38,146 nucleotides of DNA from positions 1 to 38,146 of the forward strand of contig JAAZAW010000314.1 in assembly GCA_012514125.1 (NCBI GenBank). Direction: 5' to 3'. Made by a program: the position numbers and the translations under genes. This document shows, piece after piece, positions 24,962 through 32,758 of this stretch (position 1 is its first letter; each line of letters starts with the position of its first letter). The notes beneath the pieces are model-generated. The model made no database searches, was not told the DNA's origin, and worked only from the letters and a program-made list of their open reading frames with translations. The stretch comes from Phycisphaerae bacterium. Its GTDB lineage: Bacteria; Planctomycetota; Phycisphaerae; JAAYCJ01.

Positions 24962-25750
24962 TTATCTCCCCCTCCCCGTCCCAAGCATCTCCCCAACTTC
25001 CGTATCCTTTCGTATTCCCATCCGCGTCAACGAAAAATCATACTTCACCGCGTCACTGGGCGAAAATCTCCGAAATCCTGACGTAATTTCACAAGCCGTC
25101 CGAATATCCGCTTGCCGACGTCGGGTCAACCCGAACAACAACCCAATCCGGTGCATGTGTGTATCAAGCGGCACAATCAATCGCGACCGCGAAACCCGAT
25201 CCCAGCCGCCGGGGTCCACCGCGTCCTTACGGATCATCCATCTTAAGTACAAATGAATCCGTTTAAATGCGCCTTTTCCATTCGGAATCGGCAGTAAACT
25301 GTTTCGTTTGTCAAAAGGCTTGCTCAACTTGCGAACAAACTCGCGGGCCGCCATATCCAACGTCTCATCATCGCTGTTGCATCCATACAGAAAACACGAC
25401 TCAAGCGAGCCATAATATTCCAAAACGCCTTTAATGCCCATCAACATCCGTACCATGTCGTCGCCGGTGGTAAATCGATGCTTGAAATCCGTGAACCGTT
25501 CCCGCATCTGACGCTCCGAATTTGTCATGACAAATTCCCTGGGACGACCCATCCTGCCCAGCACCTTTTCTACACTTTTCAAAATCTGCGCCACACGGCC
25601 ATACGCCAAACCCGATGCCACCAGTCCCACAATTTCACGATCGCTCATATCCTCATAATTATAAAGGAATTGCAACGGATCCGGATTCACATATTCCCGT
25701 CGATTATACCGGGCGTAAATCGCTTCGAGCTTTTCCGTATCAAAAATCAC
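24962..25750 (-). CDS. TIGR02757/DUF2400 family protein
   Basis: A 262-residue conserved protein of unknown function. Family features are the LEAIYARYNRREYVNPDPLQFLYNYEDMSDREIVGLVASGLAYGRVAQILKS start, FKHRF, the NGKGAFKRIHLYLRWMIRKDAVDPGGW segment, and VPLDTHMHRIGLLFGLTRRRQADIRTACEITSGFRRFSPSDAVKYDFSLTRMGI. The HhH-glycosylase-like pattern of the C-terminal half has led to suggestions of DNA repair, which remains unproven. The GTG at 25750 is chosen because it overlaps the regulator's TGA in a GTGA arrangement typical of coupled translation; a GTG at 25783 is the alternative. Co-transcription with perR is therefore very likely. Confidence 0.82.
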   Translation of the reverse strand: MIFDTEKLEAIYARYNRREYVNPDPLQFLYNYEDMSDREIVGLVASGLAYGRVAQILKSVEKVLGRMGRPREFVMTNSERQMRERFTDFKHRFTTGDDMVRMLMGIKGVLEYYGSLESCFLYGCNSDDETLDMAAREFVRKLSKPFDKRNSLLPIPNGKGAFKRIHLYLRWMIRKDAVDPGGWDRVSRSRLIVPLDTHMHRIGLLFGLTRRRQADIRTACEITSGFRRFSPSDAVKYDFSLTRMGIRKDTEVGEMLGTGRGR

Positions 25751-26178
25751 GCCGTTTGTTCTTTCTTCTTCGTCAGCTTGCACTCAGGACACAAACCGGT
25801 GAAAATCACTTCATAAGACTTTATTTCAAAATCAGTTAACGTCTGAACTATCTTTTGGATGTCGTCGTGCGGATTCATCGGCAAATCGATCATCGCGTTG
25901 CAGCACAGACAACGAAAATGAAGGTGGGGGGTTGAATTCCCATCATACCGCTTTTGCCCGCCGCCGTCGAGCCGGAGAATCATTCCTTCGGTTGCCATCT
26001 GTTCAAGGTTTCGATACACCGTTCCCATGCTGATTATCGGCAGCTCTTTTCGCACCATTTCATAAATAACATCGGCGCTTGGATGTGTCACAACACTTTC
26101 CAAAGCGTTAAGAATCGCTCGACGCTGCGGCGTCAGATATTTTTTTTTCTTTTGACTTTCAGGTTTTCCGGCACTCAC
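25747..26178 (-). CDS. perR: PerR-type Fur family peroxide-sensing repressor
   Basis: A 143-residue DNA-binding regulator. The winged helix has LTPQRRAILNALE and ISMGTVYRNLEQM. The metal-sensing set of PerR is complete: H32, D79, H85, H87 and D98 (the Asp equivalent to B. subtilis D104, which separates PerR from Fur). The structural zinc Cys pairs are C90/C93 and C130/C133; spacing matches B. subtilis PerR with a constant offset of 6. The GTG at 26178 is preferred over an upstream ATG at 26244, because GGAG lies 8 bases before it and a Fur-like box would otherwise be inside the coding region. It should repress its own operon and perhaps the peroxide genes downstream until oxidised by H2O2. 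Confidence 0.9.
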   Translation of the reverse strand: MSAGKPESQKKKKYLTPQRRAILNALESVVTHPSADVIYEMVRKELPIISMGTVYRNLEQMATEGMILRLDGGGQKRYDGNSTPHLHFRCLCCNAMIDLPMNPHDDIQKIVQTLTDFEIKSYEVIFTGLCPECKLTKKKEQTA

Positions 26179-26194
26179 TTTGAATTCTCCAAAA

Positions 26195-26209
26195 TGAGAA
26201 TAGTAATCA
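26195..26209. promoter_or_regulatory. Fur/PerR-type operator in front of perR
   Basis: TGAGAATAGTAATCA matches the 7-1-7 consensus TGATAATNATTATCA at 11 of 14 fixed positions. It lies 17-31 bases upstream of the GTG start, so bound repressor would block the perR transcript (autoregulation). Confidence 0.65.
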
Positions 26210-26513
26210 TTCCTAAATTGTAATCGGAAATTTTTAAAATGCAAGACCTTTTTAGGAAAAAATCCGAAGAAAGTATTTTACTGAATAGATGCTGTTTTAG
26301 GGATGAATATTATTTAATTTAATACGTTTCGGTCATTTTACGCCGATCCGCTCTCGCCCAATGGCTGAAACTTTCTTAGACTTTCGGGGCGATTACAAAT
26401 TTTATCAAAAACGCTGCTTGTCCAGTTCAATTAATCCTTTACAACTTCATTGTGCGGCGTTAAGATTGTAAAATTACTTGGCCCAAAGTGCCAGCCAGAA
26501 GGAGCATGCCGAA
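26210..26513. other. intergenic stretch between divergent perR and hisF
   Basis: About 300 AT-rich bases with no gene. A TTGTCC-N16-TACAAC pair near 26427-26454 might be the hisF promoter, but the fit is weak. Nothing else is recognised. Confidence 0.3.
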
Positions 26514-27293
26514 GTGCTAGCCCGACGAATTATACCATGCCTTGATGTCAATAAGGGTCGCGTTGTTAAGGGTATTAATTTCCTTAACTTACGAGACGCG
26601 GGAGATCCTGTGGAAGTGGCCCGGCGATATGAGCAGGCCGGCGCGGATGAACTGGTTTTTCTGGACATTACCGCCAGCCATGAAGGGCGCGATATTATTT
26701 TGGATGTGGTTCGAAGCACCGCCCAGCAGATATTTATGCCGTTGACGGTAGGGGGGGGCATTCGGACTATCGAGGATATTCGCCGATTGCTTAACGCGGG
26801 CGCGGACAAGGTTTCGATCAATACGGCTGCGGTGAAAGACCCGGAGCTGGTGACGGCGGCATCGCGTCGATTCGGCAGGCAGTGCATTGTGGTCAATATT
26901 GATCCCAAACGGGTTTACGATAGCGGGAAAGAGGTTTGGGAAGTGCATATTAACGGCGGCAGGGTTCGGACGGGACTCGAGGCGGTGGTCTGGGCGAAGG
27001 AAATGGAACGCCGGGGCGCCGGTGAGATTGTCCTGACGAGCATGGACGCCGACGGTACGCAGAATGGATATGATTTACCGATGACTCGCGCGGTGAGCGA
27101 GGCGGTGGATATTCCTGTGGTGGCCAGTGGGGGGGCAGGTTCGCCGCAGCACATTCTGGAGGTCCTGACCGAAGGCAAGGCGGACGCGTCGCTGGCGGCG
27201 AGTATTTTTCATTATGAAACGCATCCCATTGGCGAGGTCAAACAAATTCTGGCAGAACATCATGTGCCGGTGCGGATTGTCGAACCGGTGTAG
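26514..27293 (+). CDS. hisF: imidazole glycerol phosphate synthase cyclase subunit HisF
   Basis: Closes the imidazole ring in histidine synthesis, using ammonia from HisH and releasing AICAR. A 259-residue TIM barrel. The catalytic acid/base pair falls at the textbook positions, D11 (PCLDVNKGRVVKG) and D130 (VVNIDPKRV), with phosphate loops TVGGGIRT and VASGGAG. The GTG at 26514 is chosen because it gives the family start LARRIIPCLDV and has AAGGAG 9 bases upstream; a TTG 36 bases earlier lacks both. It stands alone, without other his genes, and is followed by pilT 60 bases on. Confidence 0.96.
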   Translation: MLARRIIPCLDVNKGRVVKGINFLNLRDAGDPVEVARRYEQAGADELVFLDITASHEGRDIILDVVRSTAQQIFMPLTVGGGIRTIEDIRRLLNAGADKVSINTAAVKDPELVTAASRRFGRQCIVVNIDPKRVYDSGKEVWEVHINGGRVRTGLEAVVWAKEMERRGAGEIVLTSMDADGTQNGYDLPMTRAVSEAVDIPVVASGGAGSPQHILEVLTEGKADASLAASIFHYETHPIGEVKQILAEHHVPVRIVEPV

Positions 27294-27353
27294 CGTTAAA
27301 AATAAAAAGTTTATTATAATTAGTATAATTTTGCGGTGTGGAGATAGAAGGCG

Positions 27354-28508
27354 ATGAGTGAAGTATCCAATGGCGATGGACAGATTTCGATCGAATCGAC
27401 GGATATGTCCTCCGGTGAAGCCAAAATTGCATCTTTGTTCAAGGCGTTGATCAAACTTGGTGGTTCGGATTTACATCTTAAGGCGGGTGCCAAGCCCCGA
27501 ATTCGTTTGCAGGGGAGTTTAAAGGCGCTGGCGATGGATCCTTTGACGGATGAGCAGATCCTGGAGATGATGTTTGCGATCATGTCACCGGCCCACAAGG
27601 AACATTTCAAGGTCAATGGTGCGTCGGACTTTGCGTATGATCTTCATGGTCAGGACCGTTTTCGTATCAACGTTTTTCGTCAGCGGGGTGTGACGTCGGT
27701 GGCGGCCCGCCGTGTGACGCGGACGATTCCGACCCCGGAGCAGCTTCACCTGCCTCCTCACATGCTCAAGATCGCCGATGCCCGACAGGGGTTGATTTTG
27801 CTTTCGGGAATTACAGGCTCGGGTAAGAGCACCACGATCGCGGCGATGATCGAGTATATCAATATGGGGCGCGCGTGTCACATCGTGACACTGGAAGACC
27901 CGATTGAATATCTTTTCGAGGACCGCAAGTCGTTTATCAACCAGCGTGAAATCGGCATCGACGTGAATAATTTTCACGACGGGATCAAGTACCTGATGCG
28001 TGAAGACCCGGATGTCGTGCTGATTGGTGAAATGCGTGACAAGGAAACTTTTTCCGCGGCATTGCAGGCGGCGGAGACCGGTCACCTGGTATTCGGAACG
28101 GTTCACGCCTCGACGACGGCCCAGACGATTTCCCGTTTGCTGGATATGTTTCCCGCGGAGGAACGGGCGTTGATTCGTCAGTCGCTGGTGTTCAATTTGC
28201 GGGCGATCGTTACGCAGAAGCTTTTACCGAGCATTCTGGAGGGAGTGAGCCGGGTTCCGGCGGTGGAAATTCTGTTGACGAATCCGATGGTCAAAAAACT
28301 GATCGAAGACAGCCGTGAGACTGAAATCACCTCGATTCTCCGGAGCAGTTATCGCGACGGGATGCAGGATTTCACCGAATCGTTGCGTCAGTTGGTGGAC
28401 AAGGAATGGATCGAAGTCGAGGTGGCGTATGAAGTGGCGCCGAATCCGGAAGAATTGAAGATGCGGCTGCGGGGTATTTCGACCGGCGGTGGTGGGATTT
28501 TAGGATAA
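27354..28508 (+). CDS. pilT: type IV pilus retraction ATPase PilT
   Basis: A hexameric cytosolic ATPase at the base of type IV pili that powers pilus retraction (twitching motility, DNA uptake). 384 residues: a PAS-like N-terminal domain with GGSDLHLKAGAKPRIR, then Walker A GITGSGKST (152-160), the Asp box region TLEDPIEYLFED, Walker B DVVLIGEMRD (220-229) and the His box ETGHLVFGTVHAS (241-253). These are intact, and the invariant PilT AIVTQKLLP and SRVPAVEILL motifs follow. The N-terminus carries about 20 extra residues. A GGAG lies about 11 bases before the ATG. It is followed by a paralogous but degenerate ATPase, which is the notable point of this locus. Confidence 0.95.
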   Translation: MSEVSNGDGQISIESTDMSSGEAKIASLFKALIKLGGSDLHLKAGAKPRIRLQGSLKALAMDPLTDEQILEMMFAIMSPAHKEHFKVNGASDFAYDLHGQDRFRINVFRQRGVTSVAARRVTRTIPTPEQLHLPPHMLKIADARQGLILLSGITGSGKSTTIAAMIEYINMGRACHIVTLEDPIEYLFEDRKSFINQREIGIDVNNFHDGIKYLMREDPDVVLIGEMRDKETFSAALQAAETGHLVFGTVHASTTAQTISRLLDMFPAEERALIRQSLVFNLRAIVTQKLLPSILEGVSRVPAVEILLTNPMVKKLIEDSRETEITSILRSSYRDGMQDFTESLRQLVDKEWIEVEVAYEVAPNPEELKMRLRGISTGGGGILG

Positions 28509-28526
28509 GGCCGTCAAAAAGAAATC

Positions 28527-28559
28527 CAAAGAGACGATTCGTCAGAGTGTGTCTCTTTG
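28527..28559 (+). other. hairpin between pilT and the degenerate ATPase gene
   Basis: CAAAGAGAC (28527-28535) pairs perfectly with GTCTCTTTG (28551-28559) around a 15-base loop. No T run follows, so it is not a standard terminator; it may set the ratio of the two messages or protect an mRNA end. Confidence 0.55.
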
Positions 28560-28586
28560 ATGAAACAGAAACCTTGGAGTACACTT

Positions 28587-30272
28587 ATGCTGGAAAATTT
28601 GATCTTGGGACAGGAGGCTGCGGTTCGTCTTCCGGAGATACCGGGGGAAGGTGGTTTTTTCAGTCTGGCGAAAATTATCGTCATGCTCGTGTTCATCTTT
28701 CTTTGGGCGCCGCCGGCGGGCTGGTGTGCCCGCGACGCTAAGCGGCTTAGCATCAACCAGTTCATGTGGGGTTGTGTGATCCTGAGCGGCGGAGTGCTCG
28801 GTTGGTTTTTCTGGTTTTTTGTACCGATTTACGCGGTGGGGTTGTTGTTCAATATCCTGCTGGCGTTCGGTGTGATTGTGGCTTACGCCGTTTATCGGGA
28901 TACGCTGGTCAATGATGACGAACGGATTTTAAAACCCTCGAATTTGCTCGCGGCGATCAAGGGCGAATCGGCGGGCGCTTCCTTCGAGGTGGTTGAAAAA
29001 GTTCGTTTGGCCAATTCCGCGGGACGCGAGCCCAAGATTCCGGAAGACCCCGAAGAGCAGAAATATTACCAGGCCTTCCAGGACCTGATGTTCGATGTAC
29101 TCTGGCGGCGTGCGGAGGAATTGTTCGTTCAGCCTGCCGGTGAAACCATGAAAATCCTGTTTCGCATCGACGGTGTAATCGCGGAATATGGTCATTGGGA
29201 TCGCGCTTTGGGGCAGTCGGTCATTCAGTATGTCAAGACGATCTGTGGATTGGATGTGAACGAACATCGCCAACCCCAGAAGTCCAAGTTAATGGCTCAG
29301 CAGGTTCACGTCGACCGCAAGGTGACGCTGGATATTGAAACCGCCGGCTCGCGGGCGGGCGAAAAACTGGTGATCCGGATTCGCGCGGAGGAAGCGAAGT
29401 TCACCGTTACCGATATCGGATTTTCCGATGAGCAGATCGCCAAGGTTCAAAGTTCCATCGACGCGAAAAAAGGACTCGTGCTCATCAGCGGCATGGGTCA
29501 TGCGGGACTCACGAGTACGATTTACGCCATTGGGCGAAGTATGGACGCGTTTGTTCAGAACATTCACAGCGTCGAGACCAAGCCGTTGATGGAGCTTGAC
29601 AATATCACCCAGAACATTTACGAGGCGGGATCGGATAAATCTTTCGCCCGTTACTTGCAGACGATTTCCCGGCGTGAACCTGATATTCTTCTGGTCGATC
29701 CGTGCAAAGACGCCGAGACGGCCAAGATGATCGTTCAACTGGTGTCGGGAAAGAATAAGAAAGTCTTTACCACGCTCCATGCGACCAATACGCTGACCGC
29801 CCTGGGACGGATGATGAAGTGGAACGAATCGCCGGAACAGGTGGCGGACACGGTGCTGGCGGTGATGTTTCAACGTCTGGTTCGTAAGCTGTGTCCCGCC
29901 TGTCGGGAGGCGTATAAACCCAATCCGGAGACGCTACGGAAGATGAATCTTTCGAGCCGCGAAAATGTGACGTTTTATCGTCCGCCGTCCCAGCAGATGG
30001 TGGACAAGAAGGGAAATCCGATCGTTTGTGCAACCTGCCAGGGCAGCGGGTATGTCGGCAGGACCGCCGTTTTTGAGACCATGTTTATCGATGACAACCT
30101 TCGCGAGGCGATTCGCAGCGGCGAGGGTCGGGCGATCAAATCGGCGGCCCGGAAGTCGGGTTTGAAATACTGGGACGAATCGGCCCTGGAAAAAGTGCTT
30201 GCGGGAATCACGAGCGTTCAGGAAATAATTCGCGTAAGCAAAGAAGCCCAGATGGCGATCAAGAAGGACTAG
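28587..30272 (+). CDS. membrane-anchored GspE/PilB-like protein with degenerate ATP site
   Basis: A 561-residue relative of type II secretion / type IV pilus assembly ATPases. Three hydrophobic segments (about 26-42, 59-79, 82-103) anchor the N-terminus, unlike normal soluble GspE/PilB. The ATPase domain is recognisable by order and spacing, but the Walker A equivalent reads GMGHAGLTS (302-310) with Leu308 where the lysine should be, and the Walker B equivalent reads LLVDPCKD (368-375) with Pro372 for the catalytic Glu. The His box FTTLHATNT and the zinc site C436-x2-C439 / C481-x2-C484 with GYVGRTAVFE are kept. The ATG at 28587 has GGAG 7 bases before it. It probably cannot hydrolyse ATP and may act as scaffold or regulator next to PilT. 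Confidence 0.82.
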   Translation: MLENLILGQEAAVRLPEIPGEGGFFSLAKIIVMLVFIFLWAPPAGWCARDAKRLSINQFMWGCVILSGGVLGWFFWFFVPIYAVGLLFNILLAFGVIVAYAVYRDTLVNDDERILKPSNLLAAIKGESAGASFEVVEKVRLANSAGREPKIPEDPEEQKYYQAFQDLMFDVLWRRAEELFVQPAGETMKILFRIDGVIAEYGHWDRALGQSVIQYVKTICGLDVNEHRQPQKSKLMAQQVHVDRKVTLDIETAGSRAGEKLVIRIRAEEAKFTVTDIGFSDEQIAKVQSSIDAKKGLVLISGMGHAGLTSTIYAIGRSMDAFVQNIHSVETKPLMELDNITQNIYEAGSDKSFARYLQTISRREPDILLVDPCKDAETAKMIVQLVSGKNKKVFTTLHATNTLTALGRMMKWNESPEQVADTVLAVMFQRLVRKLCPACREAYKPNPETLRKMNLSSRENVTFYRPPSQQMVDKKGNPIVCATCQGSGYVGRTAVFETMFIDDNLREAIRSGEGRAIKSAARKSGLKYWDESALEKVLAGITSVQEIIRVSKEAQMAIKKD

Positions 30273-30337
30273 ACGATGTGTCATACGGAACGATTTGAGA
30301 CTGTGAACCAGAGAAAATATATTACGGAGGTTTTGCC

Positions 30338-32128
30338 GTGTTATTCGTAATCCTTTCCTTATTGCTCTTTGCCGGCATCGCGTTTTTTCAGACGCTTCAG
30401 GGAACGTACAGCGCCCTGATCATGGTGGTGCTGACGATCCTGTCGGCGGCTTTATCGGCGAACTATTATGGTGTGCTCAGCCAGGCGTTCTTTATCGAAT
30501 ATATTCCCGACTATGCCGACGCGGTATCGCTGGCGGCGATTTTTTTCATTACGCTGATGGTGCTTCGGACGCTGTCGGACCATTTCATTCGTTCCAATAT
30601 CGTGATTTATCCGCTGCCGGATCGGATTTGCGCGGGGCTGTTGAGTATTCCCTCGGCGCTGCTGATCGTGGGCATGGGCAGTATTTCACTTGAACTGTTG
30701 CCGTATAACGACCAGGTCATGCTTTTCGATCGTTTCAAGACCACTAATGGCAAGACCGTTCAAAAAGGGATTTTTCCGTTCGCCGATGAATTCACCGGCG
30801 GGTTGCTCGCGAAACTCAGCAACGGCAGTTTGAGAAGCGGCGACGATATGGACAAGAAATTCGGTGCGGTTCATTCGGATTGGGCCTCGGAGACCAGCGC
30901 CGGCCGAATCGCGATTCAGAAAGAATCTCGCCATGCGGTGGTGAAAGATGCGGTTCGGGTCACTCGGGTCTGGAAGTTGACCAGTCCGCTGGTTGTGAAG
31001 AATTTTGAACTCAACCGGAGATATCACGGTGGAGCGTGGGAAAAGCAGGTCACGCTGGGCGAAAAGCGCTATGCGAGCGACAATGCTTCATACCTGGCCA
31101 TGACGATCGAACTGGATTCCCGTGCGGCGGACGGCGACGGGTTTCATCGTTTCGGATGGGGGCAGGTCCGCCTTGTCGGATTCAAGGGCAATCCCGCAAA
31201 CGAACGGATGATGAATATGTACGCGATCGGATTTCGCGATCCGAGCAAGTCGGCGGAATTTGATTATATGCGGGTAAACGTTCCCATTGAGCCTCCCGCG
31301 GAGGATGATGAGGCCGAGCCGGGCCGGCGGAACTATGGTCCGATTTCGAAAAACAACACCTTTGATGTGGTGTTTGAAGTACCAGAAGATTTCACCCCGT
31401 GGTTCCTTGAATATAAACGCTGGGCGAGGGCATCGATGCCGAAGATGCAGGATGGAAAGACCGCCGAGCCGGAATCGGTGGTGACGGTGCCGACGGATAC
31501 GCAGTCCCCGGCAGGCGGATCGGTCGGGGAGACGGAGCGGGCGGGCTGGCATAGCGAACTGCAGGTCGATTCGAATCGAACGCGGTTCACGAAGGAATTG
31601 CCCTTTACTGTTAAACTCGATGCCGTTCGCAACGCCGGCGATGCGGAATTTGACGGAAGCGAGTTTGCACGGGGACGAATCGCCGGAGATCTCGGAACCG
31701 GTCAAGGCTCGCTGAATATCGGTATCAGTGCGACGATTCGGGAATTTTCCGTTCCGCAGGATAAACGATTGCTGCGGGTGGAATGCGACTTTAGTCCGGC
31801 TCAGAATTCCCTGCTTCAGAAAATTTTCGGCGCGGTTCAGGGCGTGTCGCAGAAAAAAGCCATTTCCAAAGACGGTACGACGTTTTTGCCGGTCGGCCAG
31901 TATGTGATGGTCAATGATTCGAATGGTCAACAGGTCGAGTTGATTTATGAACCGGACATGGAAGGGCAGGCAATGACCTTTCAGAAGGTTCAGATGAGCC
32001 GGCTCAGGGGCAGCGGCGGCAAGATCGGGCTGTTGTATCTGGTCCCGCCGGGAACGGAACTTTCACGGTTTGAAATCGGTGGGGTTCCCATCGAGGCACA
32101 AACGCTGCAACTGTCGGCTCCGCGATAA
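30338..32128 (+). CDS. CvpA-like membrane protein with large C-terminal domain
   Basis: A 596-residue protein. Residues 1-130 have four hydrophobic segments (start LFVILSLLLFAGIAFFQTLQG, then ALIMVVLTILSAALSANYYG, AVSLAAIFFITLMVLRTL and ICAGLLSIPSALLIVGMGSISLELL) in the pattern of CvpA (colicin V production) proteins. The remaining 460 residues are soluble, mostly beta-rich, with a hydrophilic EPPAEDDEAEPGRR linker near 320, and are not recognised. CvpA proteins are normally about 160 residues, so this is a large extension of unknown role. The start is GTG at 30338 with GGAGG 7 bases before it. It follows the degenerate ATPase by 65 bases, so they may be co-transcribed with pilT. Confidence 0.65.
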   Translation: MLFVILSLLLFAGIAFFQTLQGTYSALIMVVLTILSAALSANYYGVLSQAFFIEYIPDYADAVSLAAIFFITLMVLRTLSDHFIRSNIVIYPLPDRICAGLLSIPSALLIVGMGSISLELLPYNDQVMLFDRFKTTNGKTVQKGIFPFADEFTGGLLAKLSNGSLRSGDDMDKKFGAVHSDWASETSAGRIAIQKESRHAVVKDAVRVTRVWKLTSPLVVKNFELNRRYHGGAWEKQVTLGEKRYASDNASYLAMTIELDSRAADGDGFHRFGWGQVRLVGFKGNPANERMMNMYAIGFRDPSKSAEFDYMRVNVPIEPPAEDDEAEPGRRNYGPISKNNTFDVVFEVPEDFTPWFLEYKRWARASMPKMQDGKTAEPESVVTVPTDTQSPAGGSVGETERAGWHSELQVDSNRTRFTKELPFTVKLDAVRNAGDAEFDGSEFARGRIAGDLGTGQGSLNIGISATIREFSVPQDKRLLRVECDFSPAQNSLLQKIFGAVQGVSQKKAISKDGTTFLPVGQYVMVNDSNGQQVELIYEPDMEGQAMTFQKVQMSRLRGSGGKIGLLYLVPPGTELSRFEIGGVPIEAQTLQLSAPR

Positions 32129-32158
32129 CTTTTTGTGTTGACCGACAAACTCCGAAAA

Positions 32159-32710
32159 TCAGGATGCGTCATTCTCCTGGAACGAGGCGCGTTTTTCCTG
32201 TTTCATGGAGGAGATTTTTTCTTTGAGTTTTTCAGCCACCCGTTGGGGGACCATGGAACTGACGTCGCCGCCCATTGTCGCTACTTGCTTGATCAGGGAA
32301 CTGCTTGTCAGTGCGTAACGGTCGCCTGTGAGCATCAGCAGCGTTTCAACGCCCCCGGCCAGACGGTTGGTGTTGGCTTGCTGGAGTTCGTAACGTAAAT
32401 CGACCGAGTCCCGCACGCCCTTGATGATGACGGTTCCGCCGACGGATTTGACGAAATCGATGGTCAGGCCTTCGTAGCCCTGGACTTCGACGTTGGGGAT
32501 ACCCTTGATCAGCTCGCGGATCAACTCGACGCGTTCGGATTTGGAAAAAAGCTCGACTTTTTCCGGGTTGGTGCCGACGGCGACGATAACACGATTGAAA
32601 ATCAGGGCACTGCGCCGGATGATGTCCAGGTGGCCTTCGGTAATCGGATCAAACCCGCCTGAAAAAACGGCGATGACCGGTTTGATATTGTGTTCCGTAT
32701 TGTTGTTCAT
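32159..32710 (-). CDS. coaD: phosphopantetheine adenylyltransferase
   Basis: Catalyses the fourth step of coenzyme A synthesis, joining 4'-phosphopantetheine and ATP to give dephospho-CoA. A 183-residue nucleotidyltransferase with the T/HxGH-type site SGGFDPITEGHLDII (T24-x-G-H27), GTNPEK, the IIKGVRDSVDLRYELQQANTNRLAGG substrate segment and the SSSLIKQVATMGGDVSSMVP end motif. The C-terminus has a charged tail of about 20 residues beyond the usual 160. The ATG at 32710 has AGGAG 8 bases before it. It lies 48 bases after the protease gene in the same direction and ends 30 bases from the convergent CvpA-like gene. Confidence 0.96.
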   Translation of the reverse strand: MNNNTEHNIKPVIAVFSGGFDPITEGHLDIIRRSALIFNRVIVAVGTNPEKVELFSKSERVELIRELIKGIPNVEVQGYEGLTIDFVKSVGGTVIIKGVRDSVDLRYELQQANTNRLAGGVETLLMLTGDRYALTSSSLIKQVATMGGDVSSMVPQRVAEKLKEKISSMKQEKRASFQENDAS

Positions 32711-32758
32711 CGTTTTATCTCCTGGTCCCAAAGGGCTCCATCCTTCGCCGCCGGCGAT

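Noticed and set aside
26478..26513. Longer HisF starting at a TTG at 26478
   Set aside because: The added 12 residues are absent from the family, and the GTG at 26514 has the Shine-Dalgarno.
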